Shown here one piece after another: positions 25,291 to 33,985 of a stretch of DNA of 64,000 nucleotides (positions are counted from its first letter, which is position 1; each line of letters begins with the position of its first letter). This stretch comes from Bacillus sp. N1-1 (GTDB taxonomy: Bacteria > Bacillota > Bacilli > Bacillales > Guptibacillaceae). Where the stretch lies: the NCBI RefSeq assembly GCF_009818105.1, contig NZ_CP046564.1, forward strand, positions 1,178,001-1,242,000. Reading direction: 5' to 3'. The notes beneath the pieces were generated by a model. It worked only from the letters and a program-made list of their open reading frames with translations, did no database searches and had not been told where the DNA came from. Made by a program: the position numbers and the translations under genes.

Positions 25291-27303
25291 ATGGAGCATT
25301 CAAATCATGAACATCATCAAGACGAATCGCATAATGAACATAGTGGGGAGCATGATCATAGCTCTCATCATGCACATATGGTAGAGGATTTTAAAAAACG
25401 ATTTTATATCTCATTACTTGTAACGTTGCCCGTCCTTATTCTATCTCCTATGTTACAAGGGTTTGTAAACCTCGACCTAACGTTTACCGGGGATATGTCC
25501 ATTTTATTTGCGCTATCAACTTTCATATTCTTTTATGGAGGTTGGCCATTTCTAACAGGTGCCTGGAGTGAACTAAAAGAAAAGAATCCAGGAATGATGA
25601 CGCTTATAGGTCTGGCAATCGTTGTAGCATACGGCTACAGTTCTCTAACAGTATTCGGGTTATCAGGTAAGAATTTCTTTTGGGAACTCGCGACACTAAT
25701 CGATATCATGCTTCTTGGACACTGGATCGAGATGAAATCAGTTATGGGTGCTTCGAAGGCATTAGAAGAATTGGTTAAGCTGATGCCATCTGAAGCCCAT
25801 CGAATCAAGGAAGATGGCGAGATTGAGGATGTTCCTACATCTGAATTAAATGAGGGGGACCATGTTCTCATTAAACCAGGTGAAAAGGTTCCTGTAGACG
25901 GATTGATTGTAAAAGGGAAGTCCTCCATCGATGAATCAATGTTAACCGGAGAATCGGTTCCTGTTGAAAAAGAAAAAGAAGATGAAGTGATCGGGGCTTC
26001 CATCAACGGTGAAGGATCGTTAACCGTGAAGGTTGAGAAAACGGGTGAAGATAGCTATTTATCACAAGTTGTAACGATGGTAAAGGAAGCACAAGATTCT
26101 AAATCAAAAACACAAAATTTTTCAGATCGTGCGGCTAAATGGCTGTTCTACCTTGCGCTTGGTGCGGGTATAACGACGTTGATCGTCTGGTTGGTACTCG
26201 GTTATGACTTTGTTTATGCGCTTGAACGTATGGTCACGGTAATGGTAATTGCATGTCCTCATGCTTTAGGATTGGCAGCTCCACTTGTTGTTGCAAGGTC
26301 GACTGCGTTATCTGCTAAAAAAGGTCTGCTTATAAGAAACCGCGCAAGCTTCGAAGGAGCGCGTAACTTAGAAGCCGTAGTATTTGATAAGACGGGTACC
26401 TTAACTGAGGGAAAGTTTGGTGTCACGGACGTTGTAACAGAAAACGAAGATGAAAATCAGATTTTTCAACTGGCTGCTTCCATTGAAGCAGAGTCTGAGC
26501 ACCCTATTGCGAGGGGTATCGTGGAGGAAGCTAAGAATAGAAGTCTGACTCTTAAGGATGTAGATGAATTTAGTTCCATCACAGGTAAAGGCCTAGAAGG
26601 AACAGTTGATGGCAAAAAAGTGATGGTTGTGAGTCCTGGCTATATGAATGATGAGGAGATCGACTATCACAAAGAACGATACATGGAACTTTCTGAACAA
26701 GGAAAGACAGTTGTATTCGTTTTAGTAGATGGAAAATTAGAAGGGATGTTTGCATTAGCCGATATGATTCGAGACAGTGCTAAAAATGCCATCCAACAAC
26801 TTAAGAACATGAATATATCTTCCATTATGCTGACTGGAGATAACCAACAGGTGGCTGATTGGGTCGCAAATCAATTAGATTTAAATGAAGTATACGCTGA
26901 GGTACTCCCACACGAAAAAGCTGATCAAATTAAGAAAGTTAAAGGAAAAGGCTTGAATGTGGCAATGACAGGTGATGGAGTGAATGATGCACCAGCTCTA
27001 GCCAATGCTGATCTAGGTATTGCGATTGGAGCGGGAACTGATGTAGCGATGGAAACAGCCGATATTGTCTTAGTAAAAAGCAATCCAGAAGATGTGGTTT
27101 CCATTATTGAGCTCTCGAAAGCAACGTATAAGAAAATGATTCAAAATTTGTGGTGGGCGGCGGGCTACAATATTATTGCCATTCCACTCGCTGCAGGTAT
27201 TTTATATCCGATAGGGGTTGTACTCAGCCCAGCAGTGGGAGCAGTTCTAATGTCTCTAAGTACTGTTATTGTAGCGATTAATGCAAAGTTATTAAAAGGT
27301 TAG
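25291..27303 (+). CDS. copB: CopB-type copper-exporting P1B-ATPase
   Basis: A 670-residue heavy-metal ATPase. The His-rich N-terminus (about 15 His in the first 30 residues) replaces the usual CXXC domain. Motifs: TGES in the actuator domain, the transmembrane metal site CPH (Cys322-Pro-His324) typical of the CopB class, the phosphorylation site Asp366 (DKTGTLTEG), HP in ESEHPIARG, and [10 protein letters not shown]. It pumps copper outward at the membrane. AGGAGGAGG precedes the ATG, and a copy of the island motif lies upstream. It is probably the only complete copper ATPase here, since copA at 22.4 kb is a remnant. Confidence 0.93.
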   Translation: MEHSNHEHHQDESHNEHSGEHDHSSHHAHMVEDFKKRFYISLLVTLPVLILSPMLQGFVNLDLTFTGDMSILFALSTFIFFYGGWPFLTGAWSELKEKNPGMMTLIGLAIVVAYGYSSLTVFGLSGKNFFWELATLIDIMLLGHWIEMKSVMGASKALEELVKLMPSEAHRIKEDGEIEDVPTSELNEGDHVLIKPGEKVPVDGLIVKGKSSIDESMLTGESVPVEKEKEDEVIGASINGEGSLTVKVEKTGEDSYLSQVVTMVKEAQDSKSKTQNFSDRAAKWLFYLALGAGITTLIVWLVLGYDFVYALERMVTVMVIACPHALGLAAPLVVARSTALSAKKGLLIRNRASFEGARNLEAVVFDKTGTLTEGKFGVTDVVTENEDENQIFQLAASIEAESEHPIARGIVEEAKNRSLTLKDVDEFSSITGKGLEGTVDGKKVMVVSPGYMNDEEIDYHKERYMELSEQGKTVVFVLVDGKLEGMFALADMIRDSAKNAIQQLKNMNISSIMLTGDNQQVADWVANQLDLNEVYAEVLPHEKADQIKKVKGKGLNVAMTGDGVNDAPALANADLGIAIGAGTDVAMETADIVLVKSNPEDVVSIIELSKATYKKMIQNLWWAAGYNIIAIPLAAGILYPIGVVLSPAVGAVLMSLSTVIVAINAKLLKG

Positions 27304-27324
27304 TCTTAATAAAGGGTGTATAAG

Positions 27325-27358
27325 AAGGAAACTATCTTATTTGGGGAGTTTCCTTTTT
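27325..27358 (+). terminator. Terminator after copB
   Basis: AAGGAAACT pairs with AGTTTCCTT around a 13-base loop, followed by TTT. Confidence 0.8.
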
Positions 27359-27381
27359 ACCTTTTGTTAAGAACAAAAGGT
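27359..27381. repeat. Perfect 10-bp-arm palindrome
   Basis: ACCTTTTGTT and AACAAAAGGT flank a 3-base centre. It directly follows the copB terminator. It could be a second hairpin or a dimeric-protein site. Confidence 0.6.
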
Positions 27382-27411
27382 ACCCGTCGGCTTATAGATG
27401 TTTTTTTACGA

Positions 27412-27441
27412 TATGCACACTATCTGCAAACATTATGGGAA
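27412..27441 (+). promoter_or_regulatory. Copper-island promoter motif upstream of small oxidase
   Basis: TATGCACA and TCTGCAAA are spaced 11 bp, followed by TATGGGAA in the same phase. It lies about 100 bases before the start at 27533. Confidence 0.6.
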
Positions 27442-27532
27442 CGAGTTGAAAAGCTGGGGTAACAAATGAGGGAAACGACGTGCCGTTTTAACGGTAAGAA
27501 AAAAATATGAGTTTATTAAAGGAGGAGCCTGT

Positions 27533-28414
27533 ATGTTAACACCTGATAATAATCAACTATTCGGAGAAATCAAGGATGGGGTAAAACATTTTGTACTAAC
27601 AGCGGAGCCAGTAAAGCAAGAAGTATTGGATGGTATTTATATTGAAGGGTGGGGTTATAATGGATCAATCCCTGGACCTACTTTAGTAGTGAATCCAAGA
27701 GATAAGGTATCAATTAGGGTATACAACGAATTGCCAGAAGCTACAAGTGTACACTGGCATGGAATGGATATTCACGAAAATGTGGACGGGGGAGTGGAAC
27801 TTCAATCATCTCCTAGTATAGAACCAGGAGATTATGTTGATTACAATTTCAATATCAACAATCCGCCAGGCACACACATGTACCATACTCATGTTAATTC
27901 GATGAAACAATTGATGATGGGCCTTGGTGGAGGATTGATCATTAAGGAAAAAGATGATGAGATCAACGATGACTACTTCCTGCTCTTACAAGAATTCGCA
28001 GTTAAAAATCTCGAACATGGAGAGTTGGAGAAAGGTACTTATCCGATAAATCCACATTCCCACTCGTTTAACTTCTACACGATTAATGGCCGGTGCTTTC
28101 CTGATTTAAGTCACCTTCAAACAAAGCATGGTGAAAAGGTGAGAATTCGGTTTGGTAGTTTAGGTCACGGTTCGCATCCCATGCATATTCACGGACATCA
28201 GTTTGTCATTGAAACGCAGGATGGTAATCCACTTCCAGAAGCGATGAAAATGAAAAGAAATAGTATTACTCTAGCTTCGGGAGAAACGTTTGATTTAATG
28301 GTCAATGCTAACAATCCTGGTACTTGGCCGCTCCATTGCCATTCGCCTCATCATATGTCCAATAATGGAAGAGAAGGTCATGGAGGTATGATGACAGCTT
28401 TAGAATATAAATAA
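27533..28414 (+). CDS. Small multicopper oxidase-type protein
   Basis: A 293-residue cupredoxin protein with two domains and no signal peptide, so probably cytoplasmic. Copper ligands are visible in all four expected places: HWHGMD, HMYHTHV, SHPMHIHGHQF and HCHSPHHMSNN (His-Cys-His with a following Met-type ligand). It is shorter than three-domain CueO/CotA oxidases, like small two-domain laccases or nitrite-reductase-type proteins. AAAGGAGGAG precedes the ATG. Oxidation of Cu(I) is the likely role from context. A second, membrane-anchored oxidase lies at 30473. Confidence 0.85.
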   Translation: MLTPDNNQLFGEIKDGVKHFVLTAEPVKQEVLDGIYIEGWGYNGSIPGPTLVVNPRDKVSIRVYNELPEATSVHWHGMDIHENVDGGVELQSSPSIEPGDYVDYNFNINNPPGTHMYHTHVNSMKQLMMGLGGGLIIKEKDDEINDDYFLLLQEFAVKNLEHGELEKGTYPINPHSHSFNFYTINGRCFPDLSHLQTKHGEKVRIRFGSLGHGSHPMHIHGHQFVIETQDGNPLPEAMKMKRNSITLASGETFDLMVNANNPGTWPLHCHSPHHMSNNGREGHGGMMTALEYK

Positions 28415-28770
28415 TGTCATGTAATTATAAACTGACAACCACATTAAAACTTGCCATCCTTCATGGGGGATGACATGTTTTAAATCTATTCTTTATAGTC
28501 TCATCTCCAGCACTATCATTTTCGATGCAAGAAAAGGAACGACCATTAGTAGAGTTTAATTAAAATGATTAAACAAATGACCTGCATAGCAGAAAAGTCG
28601 ATTCCGTCAAGGTCGAGTGGGTCCAGCGACGGATGCTATCTGCGATGCTCTTGTGGGACTGAATTGGAAAAGGCTTTTTTATATAAATTGTTGCTATTAA
28701 AATCATGTTTTTTTTGGAAATGCATGAAATCTGCATAAAGTAAGGATATCAAGCTAAGAGAATATTATAG
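28415..28770 (+). other. Gap with terminator-like hairpin
   Basis: A hairpin at 28446-28481 (AAAAC...GCCATCC against GGATG...GTTTT, with mismatches) probably ends the oxidase transcript. The stretch 28570-28680 has higher GC and may be a gene remnant, but I could not identify it. An island promoter motif lies at 28719. Confidence 0.4.
28719..28737 (+). promoter_or_regulatory. Copper-island promoter motif upstream of permease
   Basis: AATGCATG and TCTGCATA are spaced 11 bp, about 45 bases before the permease start. Confidence 0.5.
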
Positions 28771-28781
28771 GGGTGAGAGTA

Positions 28782-30080
28782 TTGGGAGAATACAAAGAAA
28801 ATAGTCTATCTTTAATTGGAGCAATTGGTTTAGGTACCGGAGTTATGATCAGCGCAGGAATTTTTGCGTTACTTGGTCAAGTGGCAGAACTTGCTGGTAT
28901 GTGGTTTCCATTGATCTTTATCGCAGGAGGAATTGTTACTGGGTTTAGCGCTTATTCTTATGTAAAGATGAGTAACGAGTACCCTTCTGCAGGTGGGATT
29001 GGAATGTTTCTCGTTAAAGCTTATGGAAAAGGGACATTAACTGCTTCAGCAGCTATGCTGATGGCTGTTTCCATGGTCATTAATCAGAGTCTTGTTGCAC
29101 GGACATTTGGTACGTATACGCTTCAGATTTTTAACGTTGACCAATCAAATTATCTTGTTCCTTTGTTAGGTGTAGGGTTATTGCTTTTCGCTTTCTTAGT
29201 GAATATTTCAGGTAATAGTTTTATTCAAACATTTACATCGATCGTATCTCTTTTGAAGATAATTGGATTAGTAATTTTTGCGATAGGAGGATTATGGGTA
29301 GCAGGATTTTCAATCACTCCAGCAGAGGGTGGATCCGGTACGCCAGATTCAACGATAGCTAGCATGATCGCTGCCGTTGCATTAACAATTCTTTCTTTTA
29401 AAGGCTTTACAACCATTACCAATAGTGGCTCTGAAATCGTAAAGCCTAAGAAAAATGTGGGACGAGCTATTGTCGCTTCAATCCTGATCAGTTTACTAGT
29501 CTATCTGATCATTGCTTGGGCAGTATCAAGTAATCTTCCGTTAAGTGAAATTATTAAAGCGAAAGATTATTCCTTAGCTGAGGCAGCGAGACCAGCCTTT
29601 GGGGAGTATGGTGTTTGGTTTACAGTCGCAATCGCTATTATTGCAACGATCTCTGGTATAATCGCAAGCGTTTTTGCGGTCTCTCGAATGCTTGCGATGT
29701 TAACAGATATGAAGCTTATTCCACATAAGCATTTCGGTATGCCAGGGCGTATTCAAAAGCACACTCTGGTCTATACAGTCGTACTCGCAATGGTGTTAGC
29801 AGTCGCATTTGATCTGAGTAGAATTGCTTCCGTAGGGGCTATTCTATATCTCGTGATGGATATGATCGTTCACTGGGGAGTCTTAAAGCATCTTAGTGAA
29901 AAGGTAAATGCGAAATCTGGGATTGTTTGGACTGCTTTGATTCTCGATGCCATTGTATTGCTTGCTTTCATGTGGGTGAAAGCTACTACTGACTGGTTGA
30001 TTGTCGTAGTTTCTGTTTTGTTTATCATCTTTATTTTTATTGGAGAACATTTTTTCTTGAAGTACAGACAAGAAGAGTAA
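28782..30080 (+). CDS. APC-family amino acid permease
   Basis: A membrane transporter of about 432 residues and 12 helices in the amino acid-polyamine-organocation superfamily. The first helix has the substrate-binding GAIGLGTGVMISAGIFAL motif. A GTG at 28773 opens the frame, but it overlaps the AGGGGTGAG ribosome binding site. The TTG at 28782 has better spacing. Its presence between two multicopper oxidases, with a motif copy upstream, suggests copper-linked expression. A substrate such as a Cu-chelating amino acid is speculation. Confidence 0.85.
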   Translation: MGEYKENSLSLIGAIGLGTGVMISAGIFALLGQVAELAGMWFPLIFIAGGIVTGFSAYSYVKMSNEYPSAGGIGMFLVKAYGKGTLTASAAMLMAVSMVINQSLVARTFGTYTLQIFNVDQSNYLVPLLGVGLLLFAFLVNISGNSFIQTFTSIVSLLKIIGLVIFAIGGLWVAGFSITPAEGGSGTPDSTIASMIAAVALTILSFKGFTTITNSGSEIVKPKKNVGRAIVASILISLLVYLIIAWAVSSNLPLSEIIKAKDYSLAEAARPAFGEYGVWFTVAIAIIATISGIIASVFAVSRMLAMLTDMKLIPHKHFGMPGRIQKHTLVYTVVLAMVLAVAFDLSRIASVGAILYLVMDMIVHWGVLKHLSEKVNAKSGIVWTALILDAIVLLAFMWVKATTDWLIVVVSVLFIIFIFIGEHFFLKYRQEE

Positions 30081-30114
30081 TTTTACTATAAAAACATTAA
30101 AGGAGCGGATTGAA

Positions 30115-30348
30115 ATGATGAACGGTGGCGGAATGGGAGGCATGGGAGGCGGATTCTTTGGTTTTGGCTTCCTCTTTCTCCTTATCATCATAGCAATAAT
30201 TGTTGTCGTCTTCTGGATGAGGAAGCCGGGATCGAATAATAAGTCAACTTCAAATCACAATTCAACTGAAACGCTGAAAGAACGTTTGGCGAAAGGTGAA
30301 ATTACAGAAGAAGAATATGACCGGTTAAAAAGGAAACTAAATAACTAA
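30115..30348 (+). CDS. Small SHOCT-domain membrane protein
   Basis: A 77-residue protein: a Gly/Met-rich start (MMNGGGMGGMGGGFFG), one hydrophobic helix (FLFLLIIIAIIVVVFW), a polar linker, and a C-terminal SHOCT helix (LKERLAKGEITEEEYDRLKRKL). SHOCT domains are short oligomerisation modules whose function is not established. It starts 34 bases after the permease stop with AAAGGAG, so it is probably in the same transcript. The Met-rich start could bind copper. A broken duplicate lies at 20499. Confidence 0.85.
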   Translation: MMNGGGMGGMGGGFFGFGFLFLLIIIAIIVVVFWMRKPGSNNKSTSNHNSTETLKERLAKGEITEEEYDRLKRKLNN

Positions 30349-30405
30349 GTTATATAGACAGGTTTGGTGGAGTTCATTCAGTAAAGAGTGAGCTCCATAT
30401 TTCGG

Positions 30406-30435
30406 TCTCGACATTTTCTGCATAATTGCTGGGAA
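30406..30435 (+). promoter_or_regulatory. Copper-island promoter motif upstream of oxidase
   Basis: TCTCGACA and TCTGCATA are spaced 11 bp, followed by GCTGGGAA in the same phase, ending about 38 bases before the start at 30473. Confidence 0.6.
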
Positions 30436-30472
30436 TGATCATAGAAGATAATTGGATAAGAGGTGAAGCTAG

Positions 30473-32002
30473 ATGAAAAGAAAAGTAATTGGTTCAATCG
30501 TAATCGTTGTTCTACTAATTATTGGCGGAGTAGTTTTTCTCAATTCTCCTTTTTATAGTAGTGGGGATAAGACCTTACCAGAGGGTGTTAAACAGGGCGA
30601 GATGAGTATTCTAGAAGTGAATGCACAGAAGCCAGAGGATCGAACTGTCAAAACCTTCAACCTAACTGCCGAGGAGACTGAGTGGAACATTAGTGAAGAT
30701 AAGCAAATAAATGCCTGGACGTATAATGGAACGGTTCCTGGTAAACCTTTGCGTGTTACGGAAGGAGACTTCATTCGCATAAATTTAAAGAACGAACTAG
30801 ATGTGCCAGTCACGATTCACTGGCATGGGATGTTACTTCCTAATGAGATGGACGGTGTTCCAGGGCTCACTCAGAATGCTGTGCAGCCTGGAAAATCATT
30901 CACATATGAATTTATTGCGAATGATGCCGGAACGTACTGGTACCATTCTCATCAGCATAGCTCCAAGCAGGTAGATAAAGGTCTTTATGGTTCTCTCGTT
31001 ATTGAAGAGAAACAGAAAGAATATGAAAAAGATCAATCTTTCATCCTTGATGAATGGGCCGTCAATCAGGAGAAAAGGGATATAACGAATATGGGTGGCA
31101 TGATGAAGGGCGCCATGTCAGGGAACGGTGAAGCTGATACTGAACAGATGTATGATACGTTCACAGTGAATGGAAGAGCAGGAGACGCCGTTGAACCATT
31201 GGTAATGAAAGAAGGCGAAACAGCAAGATTACGTTTTGTAAATGCTGGTTACCAGCAACATCTATTAGTTTTCCCAGGGAAAACAATGAAAGTGATCGAG
31301 ATTGATGGTGAGAAGGTTAAGAATCCAAATGGGACTTCGAATGTACTAGAGATTGCACCAGGAGAACGGATCGATGTAGCATACACCAGACAGAGTAGTG
31401 AACCTGCTGTAATAAGAGAGAACCGCGGAGAAAATGCAGACGATATAGTGATTCCAGTTGTGTCCAGTGAAGGTGCAGAATCTGTAAAAAATAATCAATC
31501 GACATCATCTTCCAACTCTGATATTGCAACCGGTACTTCATTTGGAAGTGAAGAGGTGATTTTTAAAGAAGTACCTGAACCTGACGTCACATATAATATG
31601 GAATTGAATATGGGGATGGATATGGGCGAAGGAGTAGCCTTCCAAATTAATGAACAAGTCTTCCCTAATACCCCTCCTATTAATGTGAAAGAGGGAGATA
31701 TCGTTAAGGTGAAAATAACGAATTCAGGAAACATGAACCACCCCATGCATTTGCATGGCCACCGGTTCCAGGTAGCCTCAAAAAATGGAAAGAAATATGA
31801 TGCACCGCTCGTGAAGGATTTAATACACGTTAAACCAGGAGAAGAATACACCATCTACTTCAAAGCAGATAACAAAGGGGAATGGTTGTTTCATTGTCAT
31901 GATAACAACCATGCTAATCGAGGAATGGTAACAATCTTAGATTACGAAGGTGTCTATTCACCATTTAATCTTGGTGGAGACTATAATAATCAGCCAAATT
32001 AA
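30473..32002 (+). CDS. Membrane-anchored multicopper oxidase
   Basis: A 509-residue three-domain multicopper oxidase. An uncleaved N-terminal helix (KVIGSIVIVVLLIIGGVVFL) anchors it outside the membrane. Copper-binding motifs: HWHGMLL, WYHSHQHSSKQ, NHPMHLHGHRFQV and HCHDNNHANRGM. Met-rich segments (NMGGMMKGAMSG near residue 205 and MELNMGMDMG near 380) resemble the Met-rich Cu(I) sites of CueO-type cuprous oxidases. The likely role is oxidation of Cu(I) at the cell surface. It has its own promoter-motif copy and is not overlapped by neighbours. Confidence 0.92.
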   Translation: MKRKVIGSIVIVVLLIIGGVVFLNSPFYSSGDKTLPEGVKQGEMSILEVNAQKPEDRTVKTFNLTAEETEWNISEDKQINAWTYNGTVPGKPLRVTEGDFIRINLKNELDVPVTIHWHGMLLPNEMDGVPGLTQNAVQPGKSFTYEFIANDAGTYWYHSHQHSSKQVDKGLYGSLVIEEKQKEYEKDQSFILDEWAVNQEKRDITNMGGMMKGAMSGNGEADTEQMYDTFTVNGRAGDAVEPLVMKEGETARLRFVNAGYQQHLLVFPGKTMKVIEIDGEKVKNPNGTSNVLEIAPGERIDVAYTRQSSEPAVIRENRGENADDIVIPVVSSEGAESVKNNQSTSSSNSDIATGTSFGSEEVIFKEVPEPDVTYNMELNMGMDMGEGVAFQINEQVFPNTPPINVKEGDIVKVKITNSGNMNHPMHLHGHRFQVASKNGKKYDAPLVKDLIHVKPGEEYTIYFKADNKGEWLFHCHDNNHANRGMVTILDYEGVYSPFNLGGDYNNQPN

Positions 32003-32182
32003 AATTATTTCTGGACGACTTTGGTACAAAACCGTGGTCACTTTTATTTGATAATACTATTTTCTTTGTTCGTATAAGAAAGAGTTATAAAACAACCAAG
32101 ATACAGTGACTAACAATAAAGTTTTTCCGATTACAATTAGTATCACAAATTAATCGATAGTTGTCTTAAAAAGTAAAGTCTT

Positions 32183-32219
32183 AGGCAAAATAAATTCACA
32201 CTCTTAATTTATTTTGCCT
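32183..32219 (+). terminator. Hairpin between oxidase and ydhK
   Basis: AGGCAAAATAAATT and AATTTATTTTGCCT form a perfect 14-bp stem with a 9-base loop. No T-run follows, so it is either a terminator whose T-tract lies in the stem or a regulatory hairpin of ydhK. Confidence 0.5.
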
Positions 32220-32263
32220 ATTCGGCCATAATAATAAAAAATTACGAAAGTGGGAGGAGTACT

Positions 32264-32842
32264 GTGAAGAATAAAAGCGCAATAGCAATTACCTTTGCCA
32301 TCCTTTCATTATTATTGGTGGCATGCGGTAATAATGAAAACATGAATGAGGGTACAAATATGGGGGCGTCACAAATGAATTCTGATTCAGAGGAAAGTAT
32401 GGAAAGCATGAACCATTCAGGATCTAGTGATATTCCAAAAGGCTTAAAGGAAGCAAACAACCCAAATTATGAAGTTGATAGTAAAGCCATCATCACAGCA
32501 AGTCACATGAAAGGGATGGAAGGTGCTGAAGCTACAATTAAAGGTGCTTATCAAACGACAGCCTATGTGATTTCGTATACGCCTACTTTTGGTGGTGAGA
32601 AAGTAGATAACCATAAGTGGATAATACAAGAGGAAGTTGAAGAAGCTGGAGATAAGAACTTAGAAGAAGGAATGGAAGTTACCATTACAGCTTCACACAT
32701 GGAGGGTATGAACGGAGCTAAAGGCATCATCGAATCGGCAAATCCTACCACTGTCTACATGGTGGATTATATGCCTACGACTGGGGGAAAGGAAGTAACC
32801 AATCATAAATGGGTTACAGAATCTGAACTAACCGTTAAATAG
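32264..32842 (+). CDS. ydhK: YdhK-like lipoprotein with two DUF1541 repeats
   Basis: A 192-residue exported lipoprotein. The signal peptide ends in the lipobox LLVAC, followed by a Met/Asn/Ser-rich linker. Two tandem DUF1541 repeats are obvious: ASHMKGMEGAEATIKGAYQT, then about 75 residues later ASHMEGMNGAKGIIESANPT, each ending in (V/D)NHKW or TNHKW. The HMxGM motifs suggest metal binding. YdhK proteins commonly accompany copper oxidases, consistent with a copper-binding surface role. The GTG start follows GGGAGGAG. It is the last intact gene of the island. Confidence 0.88.
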   Translation: MKNKSAIAITFAILSLLLVACGNNENMNEGTNMGASQMNSDSEESMESMNHSGSSDIPKGLKEANNPNYEVDSKAIITASHMKGMEGAEATIKGAYQTTAYVISYTPTFGGEKVDNHKWIIQEEVEEAGDKNLEEGMEVTITASHMEGMNGAKGIIESANPTTVYMVDYMPTTGGKEVTNHKWVTESELTVK

Positions 32843-32872
32843 AGCGATATTATTCTAGCACTTGTTTATTAT

Positions 32873-32912
32873 CATGCACCTATTCTACTCATAGGTAGGT
32901 GCATGTTGGTTT
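32873..32912 (+). terminator. Terminator after ydhK
   Basis: CATGCACCTA pairs with TAGGTGCATG around a 13-base loop, followed by TTGGTTTT. Confidence 0.8.
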
Positions 32913-33271
32913 TAAAAGGGTTTGTACAAACAGCGACATAGTAGTATTAAAGATTGAAAAACCAACACATAGGTGAAAAAATATCTGAAACATTTACTCA
33001 AATGGAGTTTTTCTGATTGCTAGGCTTACTAGCTTACTAAGTAAGTTAAAGTGGTTCCAGTTAACTAAAACAACGATTAAGCACGATGCTATATTAGCAG
33101 TGGTTTTTTCACTTGTTGTTGTACTGCTTACACTGGTCAATTAAATCGTAGCGTATGTTGAATAAAAAAAGTACTCTATACAGGTTTTGTCAGGATATTA
33201 GAAAATTCAGTTTGAAGACAATACTCCTATGAATTTTTTGTTTGTCCTAGAGTTTTTTATCCCAATAATTT
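32913..33271. other. Gap with an unidentified membrane-helix fragment
   Basis: From about 33005 to 33144 a plus-strand frame without a start reads VFLIARLTSLLSKLKWFQLT, then KTTIKHDAILAVVFSLVVVLLTLVN and a stop. It looks like the end of a membrane protein, perhaps a metal ABC permease, but I cannot identify it. The rest is uncharacterised. Confidence 0.3.
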
Positions 33272-33513
33272 TTAGAATAGCATTTGTATTAATAGCATAT
33301 AGGAGACTGTACCGGCTGCAATTGAGAGAAGCATATTCTTTCTCCAGAAATGAATAATGGCTATAAGAGCAATGGAAATGATTTCGGGAATTCCGCGAGT
33401 ACCTGAAAAAAATGTTACATCCCTTAAGCAATAAATGACTAAAAAACCAAAAACGGCTGATGGTAAAACTTTACCAAGATATTGTACATAAGAAGGAGTA
33501 GGTTTACTACCCA
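33272..33513 (-). pseudogene. azlD: AzlD, N-terminally truncated
   Basis: The minus-strand frame encodes [20 protein letters not shown], then [20 protein letters not shown] and [35 protein letters not shown]. This is the last three-quarters of AzlD, the small subunit of the AzlCD branched-chain amino acid exporter. The first helix and azlC are missing. The short leader [10 protein letters not shown] before the homology looks non-native. The fragment's broken end faces the MocR fragment at 33541. Confidence 0.7.
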
Positions 33514-33540
33514 TTAAGTTATTTTCGTTGGCTACCAATT

Positions 33541-33740
33541 AATAGTAATGCACCCGGTCTTCAAGTTGAAGAAGAGATAAAAAAGAAGCAAGTTTATGTT
33601 CTTCATTCAGATCGATTTATCAGTGGTGGGCAGTCTTCTACTAATAAGTATCTTAGAATTTCTTTGGCTGCTACAAATTCCTTTGAGGAATTGAACAAGG
33701 GTTTAGATAGACTTAAAATCCATCTTAGCAACCAACATTA
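33541..33740 (+). pseudogene. C-terminal remnant of a MocR/GntR-aminotransferase regulator
   Basis: The plus-strand frame without a start reads SNAPGLQVEEEIKKKQVYVL, then HSDRFISGGQSSTNKYLRIS and LAATNSFEELNKGLDRLKIHL and a stop. This is the typical last 60 residues of a PLP-type aminotransferase domain as found in MocR regulators. The helix-turn-helix and most of the aminotransferase domain are absent. Confidence 0.65.
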
Positions 33741-33985
33741 ACTTTTTAACTATGCTGACTTTTAAACAACAAGATAAGGTATTTACTATTATTTTTGGTA
33801 TTCGTTTCGTGGTCGTTATTTTTATGGTGATTTAATCTTTAACAAAATCAGGGCTTATATTCTACATACCTACTTATAGAAAAGAACGGTCAGTGGCTAC
33901 TGCCCTTGATCGTTCTTTGTGGGACCTTATGATTTGTATTCCGTAATCGACATCCATTCACTTGAACACTTAAACTTAGACGATA
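33741..33985. terminator. Gap with terminator for the MurF-like gene
   Basis: The hairpin at 33881-33918 (AAAGAACGGTCA against TGATCGTTCTTT, one mismatch), read on the minus strand, ends in CTTTTC. It lies about 70 bases beyond the minus-strand stop at 33986. Nothing else is recognised. Confidence 0.65.

Noticed and set aside
28570..28680. GC-richer stretch upstream of the APC permease as a possible gene remnant
   Set aside because: Several frames are open for 25-50 codons, but none gives a sequence I can place in a family.
33005..33144. Hydrophobic C-terminal fragment as a metal ABC transporter permease remnant
   Set aside because: The helix ending VVVLLTLVN is suggestive only; similarity is too weak to name a family, so it is noted as unidentified.
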